Assembly: GCA_902826795.1 (NCBI GenBank)
Contig: CADEGD010000021.1
Coordinates: 1-64,000, forward strand
Direction of reading: 5' to 3'
Source: an uncultured Acidobacteriota bacterium
GTDB taxonomy: Bacteria; Acidobacteriota; Blastocatellia; Pyrinomonadales; Pyrinomonadaceae
DNA length: 64,000 nucleotides
In this document: piece by piece, positions 1-8,359 of the stretch
How positions within the stretch are numbered: position 1 is the first letter of the stretch
Layout of the letters: each line of letters opens with the position of its first letter
The notes under the pieces: generated by a model
Told to the model about the DNA's origin: nothing
Database searches by the model: none
What the model saw: the letters and a program-made list of their open reading frames with translations, nothing else
Program-made: the position numbers and the translations under genes

Positions 1-626
1 ATATTCATCGTCTTCTTCTTGGCTTTTTCGGCGTAATAGGCTGCACCGAGCAAGCCCTGCTCTTCGCCCGGAACGGCCATAAAGACTATCGTCGCGTCGA
101 ACTTTCGCTTTGACATCACGCGGGCAAGCTCGATAACAGCGGCCGTGCCCGACGCGTCGTCGTTCGCACCGGGCGCGTCACACTTCGCATCGGTCGGCGA
201 CGTACACATCGAATCGTAATGTCCCGATACGACGTATATACGATCCGGATCGGTCGCGCCTTTCAGCGTTGCGATCACGTTCGTCAGCATTGTAGGCTCG
301 GGAACGCGCGCAGCTTTCTCCTGTGTGAAGCTTTGCTTCTCGACCGTCATACATCCGCCGCATTCCGCGTTGAACCGCTGAAACTCCGCAAAGATCCAAT
401 CCCTTGCCGCCCCGATCCCGCGCGTTGGGTTGTCCTGCTCGGACAGCGTATTCCGCGTACCGAAAGAGACAAGCTTTCGTATGGAAGCCTCGACATTCCT
501 CGCCGAAATCTCTTTCAGCATCTTTTGTATTTCGGGATCGGGCCGTTGAACCGGAGCTTTAGCTTGGGATAGAACCGATACGGAAGACAAGAGAAATAGC
601 GCACAAACGCAGATCGATCTTTTCAT
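1..626 (-). CDS. M28-family zinc peptidase, 3' end cut by window edge
   Basis: Exported metallo-aminopeptidase of the M28 fold. The ATG at 626 opens a signal peptide (MKRSICVCALFLLSSVS) that ends near residue 20. The metal-site motifs SGHYDS (His about 136), GANDDASGT and PGEEQGLLG (catalytic Glu pair) follow in the right order. About 208 residues are visible; the later Asp and His ligands lie before position 1. A cysteine-containing stretch (CGGC, then MCTSPTDAKCDAPG) interrupts the usual region before the bridging Asp. Such insertions occur in secreted M28 enzymes, but the cysteines could form disulfides here. The substrate is unknown. The gene is separated from the upstream propeller gene by about 70 nt on the same strand. 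The family assignment is firm. Confidence 0.9.
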   Translation of the reverse strand, partial: MKRSICVCALFLLSSVSVLSQAKAPVQRPDPEIQKMLKEISARNVEASIRKLVSFGTRNTLSEQDNPTRGIGAARDWIFAEFQRFNAECGGCMTVEKQSFTQEKAARVPEPTMLTNVIATLKGATDPDRIYVVSGHYDSMCTSPTDAKCDAPGANDDASGTAAVIELARVMSKRKFDATIVFMAVPGEEQGLLGAAYYAEKAKKKTMN

Positions 627-698
627 GGTCAAATTATTGTTAGGAAAGTTCCCTATAAATCTAACCGCAAAACCTTATTGCGTAAAGAAGCAAGCAGC

Positions 699-2645
699 TT
701 AAGAAGGCAAAACGTCGAAGGCCTGGAGCTTGCTTCCGTCAGATGAGTAGAGCAGATTTACGGACTCGTCCGTCACGAACTGGGCATCGGGATCGGAAAC
801 GAGAATGAATCGTGAGTCTCTTCCCGTGTGGATGTTCACACCCACGAGCCCCTTGCGGTCGAACGGCTTTTTGATATCGGTGTAGAAATACATATGGTTT
901 CCCCGAAGCTCTGCAAGACGTTGGCGACGAAGCAGATATTCGGAAAGTCGCTCGGCGTAACGCGTTGGATCTAGCCGGTCTAGAACACTCTCGCGAACGT
1001 CCGCACCTGACGGCGTGACGCGTCTCGCAATGTTGCCGCGGATAAGCTGGATGCCGCTTGCTCGATTTGCGAGGTTTGCCGTTCGTGCCAGCGAGCCGAA
1101 GGTATAGATACGGTGTGAGAGGTAGCTGCGAGCGGACGAACTCGCGAGAGTCGTGAGATCGAAAGAACCGAATCGCGAACGCAGCCCCGACCATCGGAAC
1201 GAGTTAGCCGCAGACGCGAGATTCAATCCGCCGCGGGCGATTCCGAACGCAGACGTCGCGAATCCGCCGTATCGGAAATATAGCGCGGTGGCTCGAAGCG
1301 CAATCCCCGCAATAACTCGAAAAGCTCCGCGACTCGGAGCCTTGTGTCGAACTCTCCAGACTTCGCGAGCGTCAGCGGGCGCAAGCTCATCTGCAGAAGC
1401 CCGCACGTCAGTAAGGGCGTAACGCACACCTTGAAAGTTTCGCCCTTCCTGACGTTCGGACCTGTGCAGTGAAAACGCAGCGATCTCGTCACGCCCGCCG
1501 ACAACCGCGTCGCCGCGTTCATTAAGCAGGACGAACTGAGCCCGCTCGATCTTGTGTTCGAATTTTTCCTTTCGCTTTCCCGTTCTTGCATCGATCGATA
1601 TCAAGTCGTCGCGGTCGGCGATCAGGATCGTGTTTGCATCAGCGAAAATGAAATTCGTAAGGCCTTTATCGGCACCCTTGTACCTCCATTTCACATCGCC
1701 GTTAGTAACGTCGATTGCCGCCACGCCATACGGCCCCTTCGCCTCTTGCTCGCCGTCGCGCAGCCTTGTGAACTGTCCGCCGGTGCGAACAAAAAGCGTG
1801 GAACCGACCAACACCATCTCGGCCGCGTTGCCGACGTCGTCGGCTTTCCACACGACATTGCCGGAGCGGCGATCGACCGCACGAAGTCGGCCGCGGCCCG
1901 AAAGATAGATCTTCGAATCGTCTATGACCGGATCGGCTTCGGTCAACGCGAGTCCGTCTTCGTTTATGCGAAACTTCTCGCGCTCCTTCTCCTTTCCGGT
2001 CCGGGCGTCGTAGCTGGTCGCGCCGTCGTAAAACAAAAACAGCCTCCCGTCGATCAGGAGCGGAGCTCGATAATTGTCTAGCGTGAACGGGATCTCGCCG
2101 AGGCCTTCGCCTAATCGCGACGGCATCATCTCGACATCGCCGTCGAGCTGCTTCTTCCAAAGCTCTTCGCCGTCAGACAGCCGAAGGACATGAACAACCG
2201 GCTCTCTCTTCAACTCCGATCCGGCGTTTCCCTTCGCGTCTTTAACAAGCACGACCGCAAGCAGATCCGCCGACGGTTCGACGGCAAGCTGCATCACGTC
2301 GCCCTTTACCTTATCGCTTTGCCAAACCGATTCACCGGTGATCACGTCAACGGCCTCAAGCCGAGACTTGCTTCCGAGATCGCGCGTGAAAAGGATCAGG
2401 TCCGTATCGGGAACGGGCGTAACAGCGGTTTCATTGATCCGCCCGGTTTCGCGGCGCCACAACCGCTCACCTGTTCGGCCGTCGATCGCATAAAGGCTGC
2501 GTTCCGTGCCCGCAAGAACAAGCCCGAAATCGGTCGTCTGATAAAAGCTTACCTTTGAATCGAGATTGGCCTGCCATACGGGCTGCGCAGCTACGCCGGC
2601 ATACGCGAAAGCGAAGATAGCCGCAAGAAGTACAGATCGCCACAT
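699..2645 (-). CDS. Exported PQQ-type beta-propeller protein with helical insert
   Basis: A 648-residue protein with a signal peptide (MWRSVLLAAIFAFAYAGVAA). It is built from PQQ/BamB-like blades: repeats of the type 'YAIDGRTGERLWRRE', 'VDVITGESVWQSD', 'RAVDRRSGNVVWKAD' and 'AIDVTNGDVKWRYK' are visible between residues 25 and 390. No quinone-binding enzyme signature is present, so a scaffold or assembly role is more likely than a dehydrogenase. Residues about 435-575 are rich in Arg, Ala and Ser and look helical, then a last blade ('GVNIHTGRDSRFILVSD') closes the protein. At residues about 408-418 the coding sequence contains a copy of an intergenic palindromic repeat (see 1392-1423), exactly where the propeller part changes to the helical part. 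The function is unknown. Confidence 0.88.
   Translation of the reverse strand: MWRSVLLAAIFAFAYAGVAAQPVWQANLDSKVSFYQTTDFGLVLAGTERSLYAIDGRTGERLWRRETGRINETAVTPVPDTDLILFTRDLGSKSRLEAVDVITGESVWQSDKVKGDVMQLAVEPSADLLAVVLVKDAKGNAGSELKREPVVHVLRLSDGEELWKKQLDGDVEMMPSRLGEGLGEIPFTLDNYRAPLLIDGRLFLFYDGATSYDARTGKEKEREKFRINEDGLALTEADPVIDDSKIYLSGRGRLRAVDRRSGNVVWKADDVGNAAEMVLVGSTLFVRTGGQFTRLRDGEQEAKGPYGVAAIDVTNGDVKWRYKGADKGLTNFIFADANTILIADRDDLISIDARTGKRKEKFEHKIERAQFVLLNERGDAVVGGRDEIAAFSLHRSERQEGRNFQGVRYALTDVRASADELAPADAREVWRVRHKAPSRGAFRVIAGIALRATALYFRYGGFATSAFGIARGGLNLASAANSFRWSGLRSRFGSFDLTTLASSSARSYLSHRIYTFGSLARTANLANRASGIQLIRGNIARRVTPSGADVRESVLDRLDPTRYAERLSEYLLRRQRLAELRGNHMYFYTDIKKPFDRKGLVGVNIHTGRDSRFILVSDPDAQFVTDESVNLLYSSDGSKLQAFDVLPS
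1392..1423 (+). repeat. Family-B palindromic repeat copy inside a reading frame
   Basis: On the plus strand this reads TGCAGAAG, CCCGCACG, TC, AGTAAGGGCGTAAC. It differs from the intergenic copy at 15111-15143 by one substitution plus a change in the short spacer (TC versus AAA). It lies in frame inside the propeller gene and encodes roughly RYALTDVRASA. A chance match of this length is very unlikely, so I read it as a mobile or duplicated intergenic element captured by the gene. Confidence 0.85.
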
Positions 2646-2773
2646 GACTTAATATTACACCGCGGTAACTCACAAAACCGCAGTTTTTGCGACAACACCG
2701 TCGATATCCAGTTCATCCAAGTAATGAACAGAGATTGTGTTCGCGGGCATTTCGCTCGTTACAAGGAGGCAAA

Positions 2774-3205
2774 ATGAGAACAAGAAATAAATTCATCGCT
2801 ATTATCTTTACGATGTTTTTGGGTGCAGGCGGGTTTGTCATCAATGCGGAGGCGCAGACCAAAAAGGGCGGTGTGACGGTCACCAGCACGCAACGCCGCC
2901 CGATCGTCGTTCGGCGCGTGGTCTATCGCGATCCGTTCTGGCGGTCACGTTATTGGGGCAGCCGATATTATGACCCTTTTTACGATCCGTACTACAGCAG
3001 CCCTTACCTGCAGTATAAGGATCAAGAAACGCGGCTACGCCAGGAGCTTGCCGGAAACCGACGCGAGCTGTCTGAACATTTAGAAAAATACCAGGCTGAT
3101 GGCGTGATCACGGCGAAGGAAAAGCTCGAGCTGGATGACGACTACAAGGATGTTGCGAAGGCCGAAAGGAAGCTTCGCGAGTTCCGAAGAGAATACGCTG
3201 ACTAG
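2774..3205 (+). CDS. Small exported protein, Arg/Tyr-rich, unknown function
   Basis: I do not recognise this family. The start at 2774 is chosen because AAGGAGG lies 5-6 nt upstream and the frame then opens a clear signal peptide (MRTRNKFIAIIFTMFLGAGG, cleavage after AEA about residue 28). The mature part has a basic segment, a tyrosine-rich stretch (RYYDPFYDPYYSSPY) and a charged C-terminal half (residues 85-143) of heptad-like helices rich in Glu, Lys and Arg. It resembles small envelope proteins with a C-terminal coiled coil. It is a single-gene unit: its own ribosome site in front and a strong terminator just behind. Confidence 0.8.
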   Translation: MRTRNKFIAIIFTMFLGAGGFVINAEAQTKKGGVTVTSTQRRPIVVRRVVYRDPFWRSRYWGSRYYDPFYDPYYSSPYLQYKDQETRLRQELAGNRRELSEHLEKYQADGVITAKEKLELDDDYKDVAKAERKLREFRREYAD

Positions 3206-3222
3206 CGTTGTTAAAACGATGA

Positions 3223-3256
3223 AGCCGCTCGAATCAAATCGAGCGGCTCTTTGTTT
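3223..3256 (+). terminator. Rho-independent terminator
   Basis: A perfect 10-bp stem (A GCCGCTCGA / TCGAGCGGC T) with a 6-nt loop is followed by TCTTTGTTT, starting 17 nt after the stop codon at 3205. It ends transcription of the small exported protein and separates it from the convergent lipoprotein gene. Confidence 0.88.
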
Positions 3257-3271
3257 GGCGAAGGCGTGAAA

Positions 3272-3865
3272 CTACTTCACGTTTTTCTCGATAACATATT
3301 TCGACCTAGTCTGCTGGGCTAGTTTGAAAAGCGTTGCGAGGTCGGCAGGCACATTCTTACCGCCATTCGATTTCGAAGACGTTACTTCCCCCAAATCGCA
3401 GTAGTTTTCAAGTACTGTTAATCGTTCCTTGCCATCGACCCAAGAGTGGACCTCGTAGGTCGTTGAAGCGTCAGTGCAGCAGCATTCTCTCGTATACTTA
3501 TCGCTCAATGCGGCAAAGTTCGGATTTCCAATAACCTGTCGAAACTCCTCAAATTTGCCTTCAGGAAGATTGATTTTCGCCGTACGGCTTACTTCGCTCG
3601 CTTTGTAAATTCCTTCTGCATTCGGTCGATCAAACCACTCAAACTCTGCCGACCCATCCGAATAGAGCCGAAAGAAAAGCGACTCGCCCGTGACGTCGTA
3701 CATCCCCTTTGCATTCTGACGGATCTCGATGACGGTGGTTGGTGGGGATATCGGTTTGGATTCAGGAGTGTTTGAACACGCAGAGATAAGTAATACCGCA
3801 AGCAAGGCAAACGTCGTTCGACGCTTCTTATAACTTATTGAATTCGGTAAGCCTTGCCTTTCCAT
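3272..3865 (-). CDS. Lipoprotein of unknown function
   Basis: A 197-residue protein with a lipobox: after a basic N-terminus (SYKKRRTTF) comes the hydrophobic stretch ALLAVLLISAC, so Cys about 30 would be lipidated. The mature part contains a 'FFRLYSDGSAEFEWFD' segment and an unusual CCC triplet in 'YTRECCCTDAST', with a further Cys near 'ENYCDLG'. It is the last gene of the sigma factor / zf-HC2 operon and its start overlaps the upstream gene by 31 nt, suggesting translational coupling and a shared envelope-stress role. The long overlap is the only usable start; no later ATG precedes the lipobox. Confidence 0.8.
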   Translation of the reverse strand: MERQGLPNSISYKKRRTTFALLAVLLISACSNTPESKPISPPTTVIEIRQNAKGMYDVTGESLFFRLYSDGSAEFEWFDRPNAEGIYKASEVSRTAKINLPEGKFEEFRQVIGNPNFAALSDKYTRECCCTDASTTYEVHSWVDGKERLTVLENYCDLGEVTSSKSNGGKNVPADLATLFKLAQQTRSKYVIEKNVK

Positions 3866-5037
3866 ACTACAACCACGACCCCGCTGAGGCTTTTGGCGAT
3901 CGTGCGGAGTCCGCTGTCGAGTTTGCGATACTCTTCGGTTCCGCGGCGAATGTTCGTCGTCGGTCCGCTGCGATACGAGTTGTCATACCAGACATTGTTT
4001 CTGCGTTGAAAGCCCTTGCCGCTGATCCGCCTCTCCTCATAGAAATCTAATGTATTGTCGGCGCGATTGGGGAAATTTTGCTGAGCGTCACGGCTCGGTC
4101 CGGGCTTGCTCGGGGCAACGCCGCCCGCTTGCGTCCGCGCAAGATCTTGAGTCTGCCGCGAACTCATCGACAGATCCGACTTCTCATTCTCAGCTGATTT
4201 CCGTTTAGCGGAACGAGACCTTGATTCGTCATCCTTCGATTCAGCCGGAGCCGCTTCGGACATCGCAGCCGCTTCCCCTTTCGGAGCGGGCTTTGTGATC
4301 GCCGGCGGTGGCGGAGCCGAAACGGGTGCGCTGGCCGAAGGTTGCATCACATCCGCACCATCCGTCAAGATCTTTGCGTCTTTATCAGACCGTTGTTCTT
4401 TCCGCAATTCTTCGTCAGTAGTTACGCCCGCCGTCAAGTTATTCGCCACGCTGACCGCATTTGAAGACGCATTCGCGGCTGGCGCTGACGCAGATTTATT
4501 TGCGACCGCAGATGCTGCATTCGAATTCGCAGCCATCTGGTCAGTCACCGATTGAGCGTCTTCATACATAGGCCCGCGAGCAGCAGCCGGAGCCTCGCTC
4601 GAAACCTGCGATATAGATGCATCCCGACTGTTCGAGGATTGCAAAACCGTAAACGCGATCAGCCCGCCGAACACGAGCACAAGCCCGCCCATAACGTAGG
4701 CAAGATTCGGCAACAGAAGCCGCCGATACCACGGCTCAATAGCCGTTGAAACCGTAACCGCGGGCGCGACAACGCGTTCTTCCGCCGGCATCGCTTCCCC
4801 ATTCAACGCGATCAAGCCGGATAGTATCCGGCGGCATCGGTCGCAATCCGCAAGGTGCGACATATACAACCCACGCGACCGCTCGGGAATCGCATTCTCT
4901 GCAAACGCCGAAAGCTGGTCGGCATCGAGATGAACCTTCGGCTTCTCGTCGGGCTTATCCCCAACGAGCACGCCGCGCTTTGCTTCGCCATTTTTGCGAA
5001 GAAGCGAGTCTATCTCTTTGTCGAATTCCAGTTCCAT
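3835..5037 (-). CDS. zf-HC2 membrane protein, putative anti-sigma factor
   Basis: A 400-residue single-pass membrane protein. Near residue 60 the sequence SHLADCDRCR gives the H-x3-C-x2-C pattern of zf-HC2 anti-sigma domains. A transmembrane helix (LAYVMGGLVLVFGGLIAF) lies at about 110-130. After it comes a long low-complexity Ala/Ser/Pro linker (residues 140-310), then a compact C-terminal domain that includes 'YRKLDSGLRTIAKSL' and ends in a hydrophobic strand (GVVVVVWKGKAYRI). The gene follows the ECF sigma factor at 5176, the usual partner order, so the cytoplasmic N-terminus probably binds that sigma factor while the C-terminal domain senses an envelope signal. The partner assignment is an inference from position. 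Confidence 0.85.
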   Translation of the reverse strand: MELEFDKEIDSLLRKNGEAKRGVLVGDKPDEKPKVHLDADQLSAFAENAIPERSRGLYMSHLADCDRCRRILSGLIALNGEAMPAEERVVAPAVTVSTAIEPWYRRLLLPNLAYVMGGLVLVFGGLIAFTVLQSSNSRDASISQVSSEAPAAARGPMYEDAQSVTDQMAANSNAASAVANKSASAPAANASSNAVSVANNLTAGVTTDEELRKEQRSDKDAKILTDGADVMQPSASAPVSAPPPPAITKPAPKGEAAAMSEAAPAESKDDESRSRSAKRKSAENEKSDLSMSSRQTQDLARTQAGGVAPSKPGPSRDAQQNFPNRADNTLDFYEERRISGKGFQRRNNVWYDNSYRSGPTTNIRRGTEEYRKLDSGLRTIAKSLSGVVVVVWKGKAYRIQ

Positions 5038-5041
5038 TTTG

Positions 5042-5151
5042 AAAGTTCAATAGGGGAAAAGTGAAAACGTGAAAAAGTTAAGCGTGGCAACGGCCGACGG
5101 CCTTTTCCACTTTTTCACTTTTAACCATTTCCACTTTCCCACCCATAGGTT
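5042..5151. repeat. Inverted microrepeat (GTGAAAA family) between operon genes
   Basis: The left arm has GGGGAAAAGTGAAAACGTGA and the right arm TTTTCCACTTTTTCACTTTT, then CCATTTCCACTTTCCC, around a loop containing AACGGCCGACGGCC. Each arm is made of 8-9-nt quasi-tandem units (GTGAAAA). It fills almost the entire 138-nt gap between the sigma factor and zf-HC2 genes and could form an RNA hairpin inside the operon transcript. Confidence 0.7.
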
Positions 5152-5175
5152 TTCGCTACCCAATTTAAGAACGCC

Positions 5176-6129
5176 TCAAAACCACAAATCTTGCACCACG
5201 GCCAACGTTATCAGCGCGGCGAACATCTTCTCAAGGCTAAGCCCAAGTTTCGCAGCGGTTTCCGAGAGATGCCGTTTTACCTCCGTATCGCTCCAACCAT
5301 GCGTTTTTCGCAGTTCTTTCTCTACCGATTTGCGAATATCGTTCTGAATTCGTACGAGCTTTCGACTCGCCGTCGCTTCGTGATAACCAAACGTTGCGGC
5401 GATATCTTTAAGCTTAAGGTCGTCAAAATAATAAAGCTTTACGATAAGCCGATCTTCATCGGCAAGGCTCGCGACCGCCGAGCTCAGCGCTTTCGTCACA
5501 TCTTCTGACGTACGCTTGTCAGTCAGCAGATCTTCCGGGCTCGCGGTGTGATGGAGCACCTGATCGTTCCCCGTGTGGTTCGACGATTCTTCCGCGAGGT
5601 TCTCGAACTCACGCGATTCCTCGATTTGAACAAACTTCGATTGCTTTCGAAATTGATCGATCGCAAGCTGCGAGCAAACCGCTCGAAGCCATCCCGCCAA
5701 ACTCCCGCGGCCCGAGTAATAAGCCAGTTTGCTCTTCTTATTGCCATCGGCATCTACGCGAAGTCCGTAAAGCTCAGCCCATATCGAACCCGCCAGGTCC
5801 TCGGCGTCTTCCGAGTTCGCCGAGATCTTCCTCGCTGCCGACTTCACCGCCGCATCGAAATTCGCGACCAAATCTTCCCACGCCTTCTCGTCGCCGCGTT
5901 CGCACGCAACTATCAGGCAAAGGTCATCCGCCCGAAGCTCGTCGACGAACGCCGAAACATCCCGCCGCTCCGCATTTTCGTTGTCGTTAAGTAGATATTT
6001 ACCGAGAACCGCGTCGACCCGCGGCCGCAGATCGCTCGCCGTCAACCCACGCGCATCCGCCGCACGCGAAAGCAGCCGCGAAACGCTGTCATCTATCGCC
6101 GATCCATATTTTCCGGCCGCCTGGGTCAT
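5176..6129 (-). CDS. Sigma-70 family (ECF-type) RNA polymerase sigma factor
   Basis: Directs RNA polymerase to a regulon of unknown scope. Region 2 is visible around residues 75-170 (DDLCLIVACERGDEKAWEDL ... 'RGSLAGWLRAVCSQLAIDQFR'), and region 4 around 230-275 ('EDRLIVKLYYFDDLKLKDIA', then the HTH 'YHEATASRKLVRIQ'). An N-terminal extension of about 65 residues and a C-terminal tail ending in a hydrophobic segment (FAALITLAVVQDLWF) are longer than in minimal ECF sigmas. The start is uncertain: ATG at 6129 is preferred over an upstream in-frame GTG at 6153, since neither has a Shine-Dalgarno. The next gene encodes a zf-HC2 protein, the likely anti-sigma factor. Confidence 0.88.
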   Translation of the reverse strand: MTQAAGKYGSAIDDSVSRLLSRAADARGLTASDLRPRVDAVLGKYLLNDNENAERRDVSAFVDELRADDLCLIVACERGDEKAWEDLVANFDAAVKSAARKISANSEDAEDLAGSIWAELYGLRVDADGNKKSKLAYYSGRGSLAGWLRAVCSQLAIDQFRKQSKFVQIEESREFENLAEESSNHTGNDQVLHHTASPEDLLTDKRTSEDVTKALSSAVASLADEDRLIVKLYYFDDLKLKDIAATFGYHEATASRKLVRIQNDIRKSVEKELRKTHGWSDTEVKRHLSETAAKLGLSLEKMFAALITLAVVQDLWF

Positions 6130-6224
6130 CCAAAGTAGAGGCAAGTTTACCACTATTCAGATGTACCCCGGAACTTCATGGTTTGTCTGGCACTCGGATC
6201 CGTTGGTGTCATTTTCTTGCTTCG

Positions 6225-6263
6225 TGTTCTTATTTCGTGCCTTTCGTGTTATTCGTGGATAGA
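6225..6263. repeat. TTCGTG quasi-tandem microrepeat
   Basis: Four imperfect units (CTTCGTGTTC, TTTCGTGCC, TTTCGTGTTA, TTCGTGGATAG) follow one another with a 9-12-nt period in the gap between the sigma factor and the gene at 6364. The same unit recurs at 18124-18142. Confidence 0.6.
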
Positions 6264-6349
6264 TTTCTCCGCTCGTCAGTTTGCCCTCGAAAAAGCCTCC
6301 ACGACACTTCAAGAACCAAAAACCTCGCTGCGCCGCGCTACTATCGGTA

Positions 6350-6355
6350 TATACT
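6350..6355 (+). promoter_or_regulatory. -10 element, leaderless start at 6364
   Basis: TATACT (5 of 6 to TATAAT) ends 8 nt before the ATG at 6364, with no Shine-Dalgarno between. The predicted transcript would begin at or next to the start codon. Confidence 0.5.
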
Positions 6356-6363
6356 GCTCGCTA

Positions 6364-7662
6364 ATGCCGAACTGTATCTCTCGTTTCTTTGCGGTGACCG
6401 TCGCGGTCCTATCGCCGGCTACGATCGGCGTATTTCAAACGGCCCAGCCGACTGAATGCCCGACGATCAGAGTCACTGGGCCGGCGGGAATCATAGATCC
6501 AGGTGAAATTGCGAAGTACGAAGCGGACTTAGATCTCAAAGGATCAAATGTGACACCTACCTTTCGTTGGACGATAAGCACGGGCGAGATCGTCTCCGGA
6601 CAGGGTACGAGTTCGATCGAGGTTCGCCAGCCTGCGGATAGCTGCATGACGGTGACAGTTGAGGTAACGGGATTTCCAGATTCATGTCCATTGATCGCAA
6701 GCGAAACAGCCTGCATCGATGCACCACCACTTGCCGTCAAGATCGGAGAGATGCGGAATACTGCTGTGCCGGATCTAACCGTGCTCCGACTCTTTAAAGA
6801 CGAACTTAGGAACAATCCCAACAGCCAGGGCTATATCTTTGTCGCATATCCGCGGATATTGTCGAAGGCCGACAGAGCGGCACGTGAGCGGGCGATCCAG
6901 GACGCTCTCGAAAGCGAACGCGTGGGTAGTCACGGACAATCTCGGGTCACACTCGTTCACGTTCCGAGTTCAAGCGACGTTACCGAGCTTTGGAGAGTTC
7001 CTCCGGGAGCTTCTAATCCAACCTGCGAATCATGCGAGATAGTTAAAGGTTGTCCGTCGATCGGCGTTGAGCGTGGCAAGGGAATCGTCAACGCTCGCGA
7101 TCCGATCGAGTTCCGCGTCAAGAATCGAGAGAATGTCGCTGGCTTGTCTTATTGGTGGACGGTCAAGAACGGGATCATCGAAAGCGGTCAGCGATCGTCG
7201 TTCATCCTAGTTCGCCCGGTTACCTCTATTACCCGTCCGGTCGAAGCTGTGGTCAGGGTTCGGGGACTTCCCGAAGGATGCACCGATACGTTCGAAGAAA
7301 GCTATACCATTCCTTGTCACCCTTACCTCTCCAGTTCGGTCGATGTTTCATTCTGGAGCGAGTTCGGATTCGTACCGTGGAATCAAGAGCGAAAACAGCT
7401 AGAAGGCCTCTTCAAACGCGGACTTCGCTGGCAAACGGAGAAGATCGCCTATATTGAAAAGGGGTTTCCGCTTAATTCGACCTCAACCTCGCGCGACGCG
7501 GCGATCAACCGCATTAGAAACTACGTACTCAGGACTCTAAAAATACCTCGAAGCAAGCTCTATATCCGTTCCCGCCTCGGCCGTTCCGCAACGCGCCTGT
7601 ATCTCGTCCCGGTCGGATCTCCGGTCCTGCAGCCTGACTGGCAAGACTCATGTTCACAATAA
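6364..7662 (+). CDS. Exported protein with two PKD-like cysteine-containing repeats
   Basis: A 432-residue protein, not assigned to a named family. The start at 6364 is preferred over in-frame codons further upstream because it gives a proper signal peptide (MPNCISRFFAVTVAVLS) and a -10 element sits 8 nt before it. The sequence is an internal duplication: unit 1 ('CPTIRVTGP ... FRWTISTGEIVSGQGTSSIEV') and unit 2 ('CPSIGVERGKG ... YWWTVKNGIIESGQRSSFIL') each have a PKD/Ig-like beta sandwich, with a conserved Cys pair ending in 'DSCPL' and 'EGCTD'. Each repeat is followed by an alpha/beta segment that could be OmpA-like. It probably acts outside the cytoplasmic membrane; the partner is unknown. 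Confidence 0.75.
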   Translation: MPNCISRFFAVTVAVLSPATIGVFQTAQPTECPTIRVTGPAGIIDPGEIAKYEADLDLKGSNVTPTFRWTISTGEIVSGQGTSSIEVRQPADSCMTVTVEVTGFPDSCPLIASETACIDAPPLAVKIGEMRNTAVPDLTVLRLFKDELRNNPNSQGYIFVAYPRILSKADRAARERAIQDALESERVGSHGQSRVTLVHVPSSSDVTELWRVPPGASNPTCESCEIVKGCPSIGVERGKGIVNARDPIEFRVKNRENVAGLSYWWTVKNGIIESGQRSSFILVRPVTSITRPVEAVVRVRGLPEGCTDTFEESYTIPCHPYLSSSVDVSFWSEFGFVPWNQERKQLEGLFKRGLRWQTEKIAYIEKGFPLNSTSTSRDAAINRIRNYVLRTLKIPRSKLYIRSRLGRSATRLYLVPVGSPVLQPDWQDSCSQ

Positions 7663-7694
7663 CCACTTGACCTTAATGTGCCCCGTCAGCTATC

Positions 7695-7726
7695 GGGCAC
7701 ACTCCCTACCGCTCGTGTTTCTGCCT
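7695..7726 (-). repeat. REP element (family A), overlaps a stop codon
   Basis: Read on the minus strand it is AGGCAGAAACACGAGCGGTA then GGGAGTGTGCCC. It provides two of the three bases of the TAG stop of the DUF4112 gene. A second short palindrome (TGTGCCCC ... CGGGCACA) just to its left may be a remnant of another copy. Confidence 0.85.
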
Positions 7727-8216
7727 AGATATTCCCCGTGAACAACTCCCAAAGGATCGAGTAGGTCACGTACGTGCTTACCAGTATCGACCCGACGAGC
7801 AACGCTATGAGAAGGCCAATGATGAGAAACACGAACGCGTAGTCAGAGCCAGTTCCTTTCTCGCCCGTCGCCCGCGTGCGGATCAGCTCCATGTTCTGCC
7901 GGTTCGACTTCCACACGAAGTCGAACGCGTCGCCAACAAACGGGATCATCCCGACGACGTAATCAAGCCCAATGTTGAACGCCATCCGCAGCAGCGTGAT
8001 CTTCGGCACACCGTACCGCACGCCCGCGAGCAAAATGTAGAAAGACGGAAACATCGTCAGTGTATCGCCGACATTCGGTATCAACCCGATCAGCGAATCA
8101 AGCCCAAACCGCCACGACGTCCCCGGCACGCGAAACAACCCGTCCAGATAAAGCGAGAGATTCTCCAGCCCCTCGTCTATCCTCACCCGCCGTTGTTCAA
8201 GTTCTATGTCGTTCAT
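7725..8216 (-). CDS. DUF4112 membrane protein
   Basis: A 163-residue protein matching the DUF4112 pattern: 'RFGLDSLIGLIPNVGDTLTM' at about residues 36-55, then 'GLDYVVGMIPFVGDAFDFVW' at about 85-105, two similar hairpins each ending in a GD turn. C-terminal residues 125-160 form a transmembrane helix. The family has no known biochemical function. The gene stands alone between inverted REP copies: one begins 4 nt upstream of the start codon and the other supplies part of the stop codon. No Shine-Dalgarno is visible because the REP occupies that position. Confidence 0.87.
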   Translation of the reverse strand: MNDIELEQRRVRIDEGLENLSLYLDGLFRVPGTSWRFGLDSLIGLIPNVGDTLTMFPSFYILLAGVRYGVPKITLLRMAFNIGLDYVVGMIPFVGDAFDFVWKSNRQNMELIRTRATGEKGTGSDYAFVFLIIGLLIALLVGSILVSTYVTYSILWELFTGNI

Positions 8217-8220
8217 ATTC

Positions 8221-8359
8221 AGGCGGAAACACGACCGTTAGGGAGTGTGTCCAACGTAACCTGGAAGAAACTCACCAATACCAAATCAACTCAAGCCCAC
8301 TTTCGACCATGCCCAATCCGCTATCTCAGACACACTTCCTTGCGGTCGTGTTTCTGCCT
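8221..8359. repeat. Inverted REP pair (BIME-like), unit 1
   Basis: A forward REP at 8221-8252 (AGGCGGAAACACGACCGTTA, GGGAGTGTGTCC) and a reverse REP at 8329-8359 enclose a 76-nt spacer that contains CAATACCAAATCAA. The same 14-mer is found in the spacer of unit 2 (8886-9060), so the whole pair plus spacer was duplicated as one element. The reverse REP ends inside the TAG stop of the transposase gene. The spacer also carries a second copy of the transposase 3' end (8309-8327). Confidence 0.85.
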
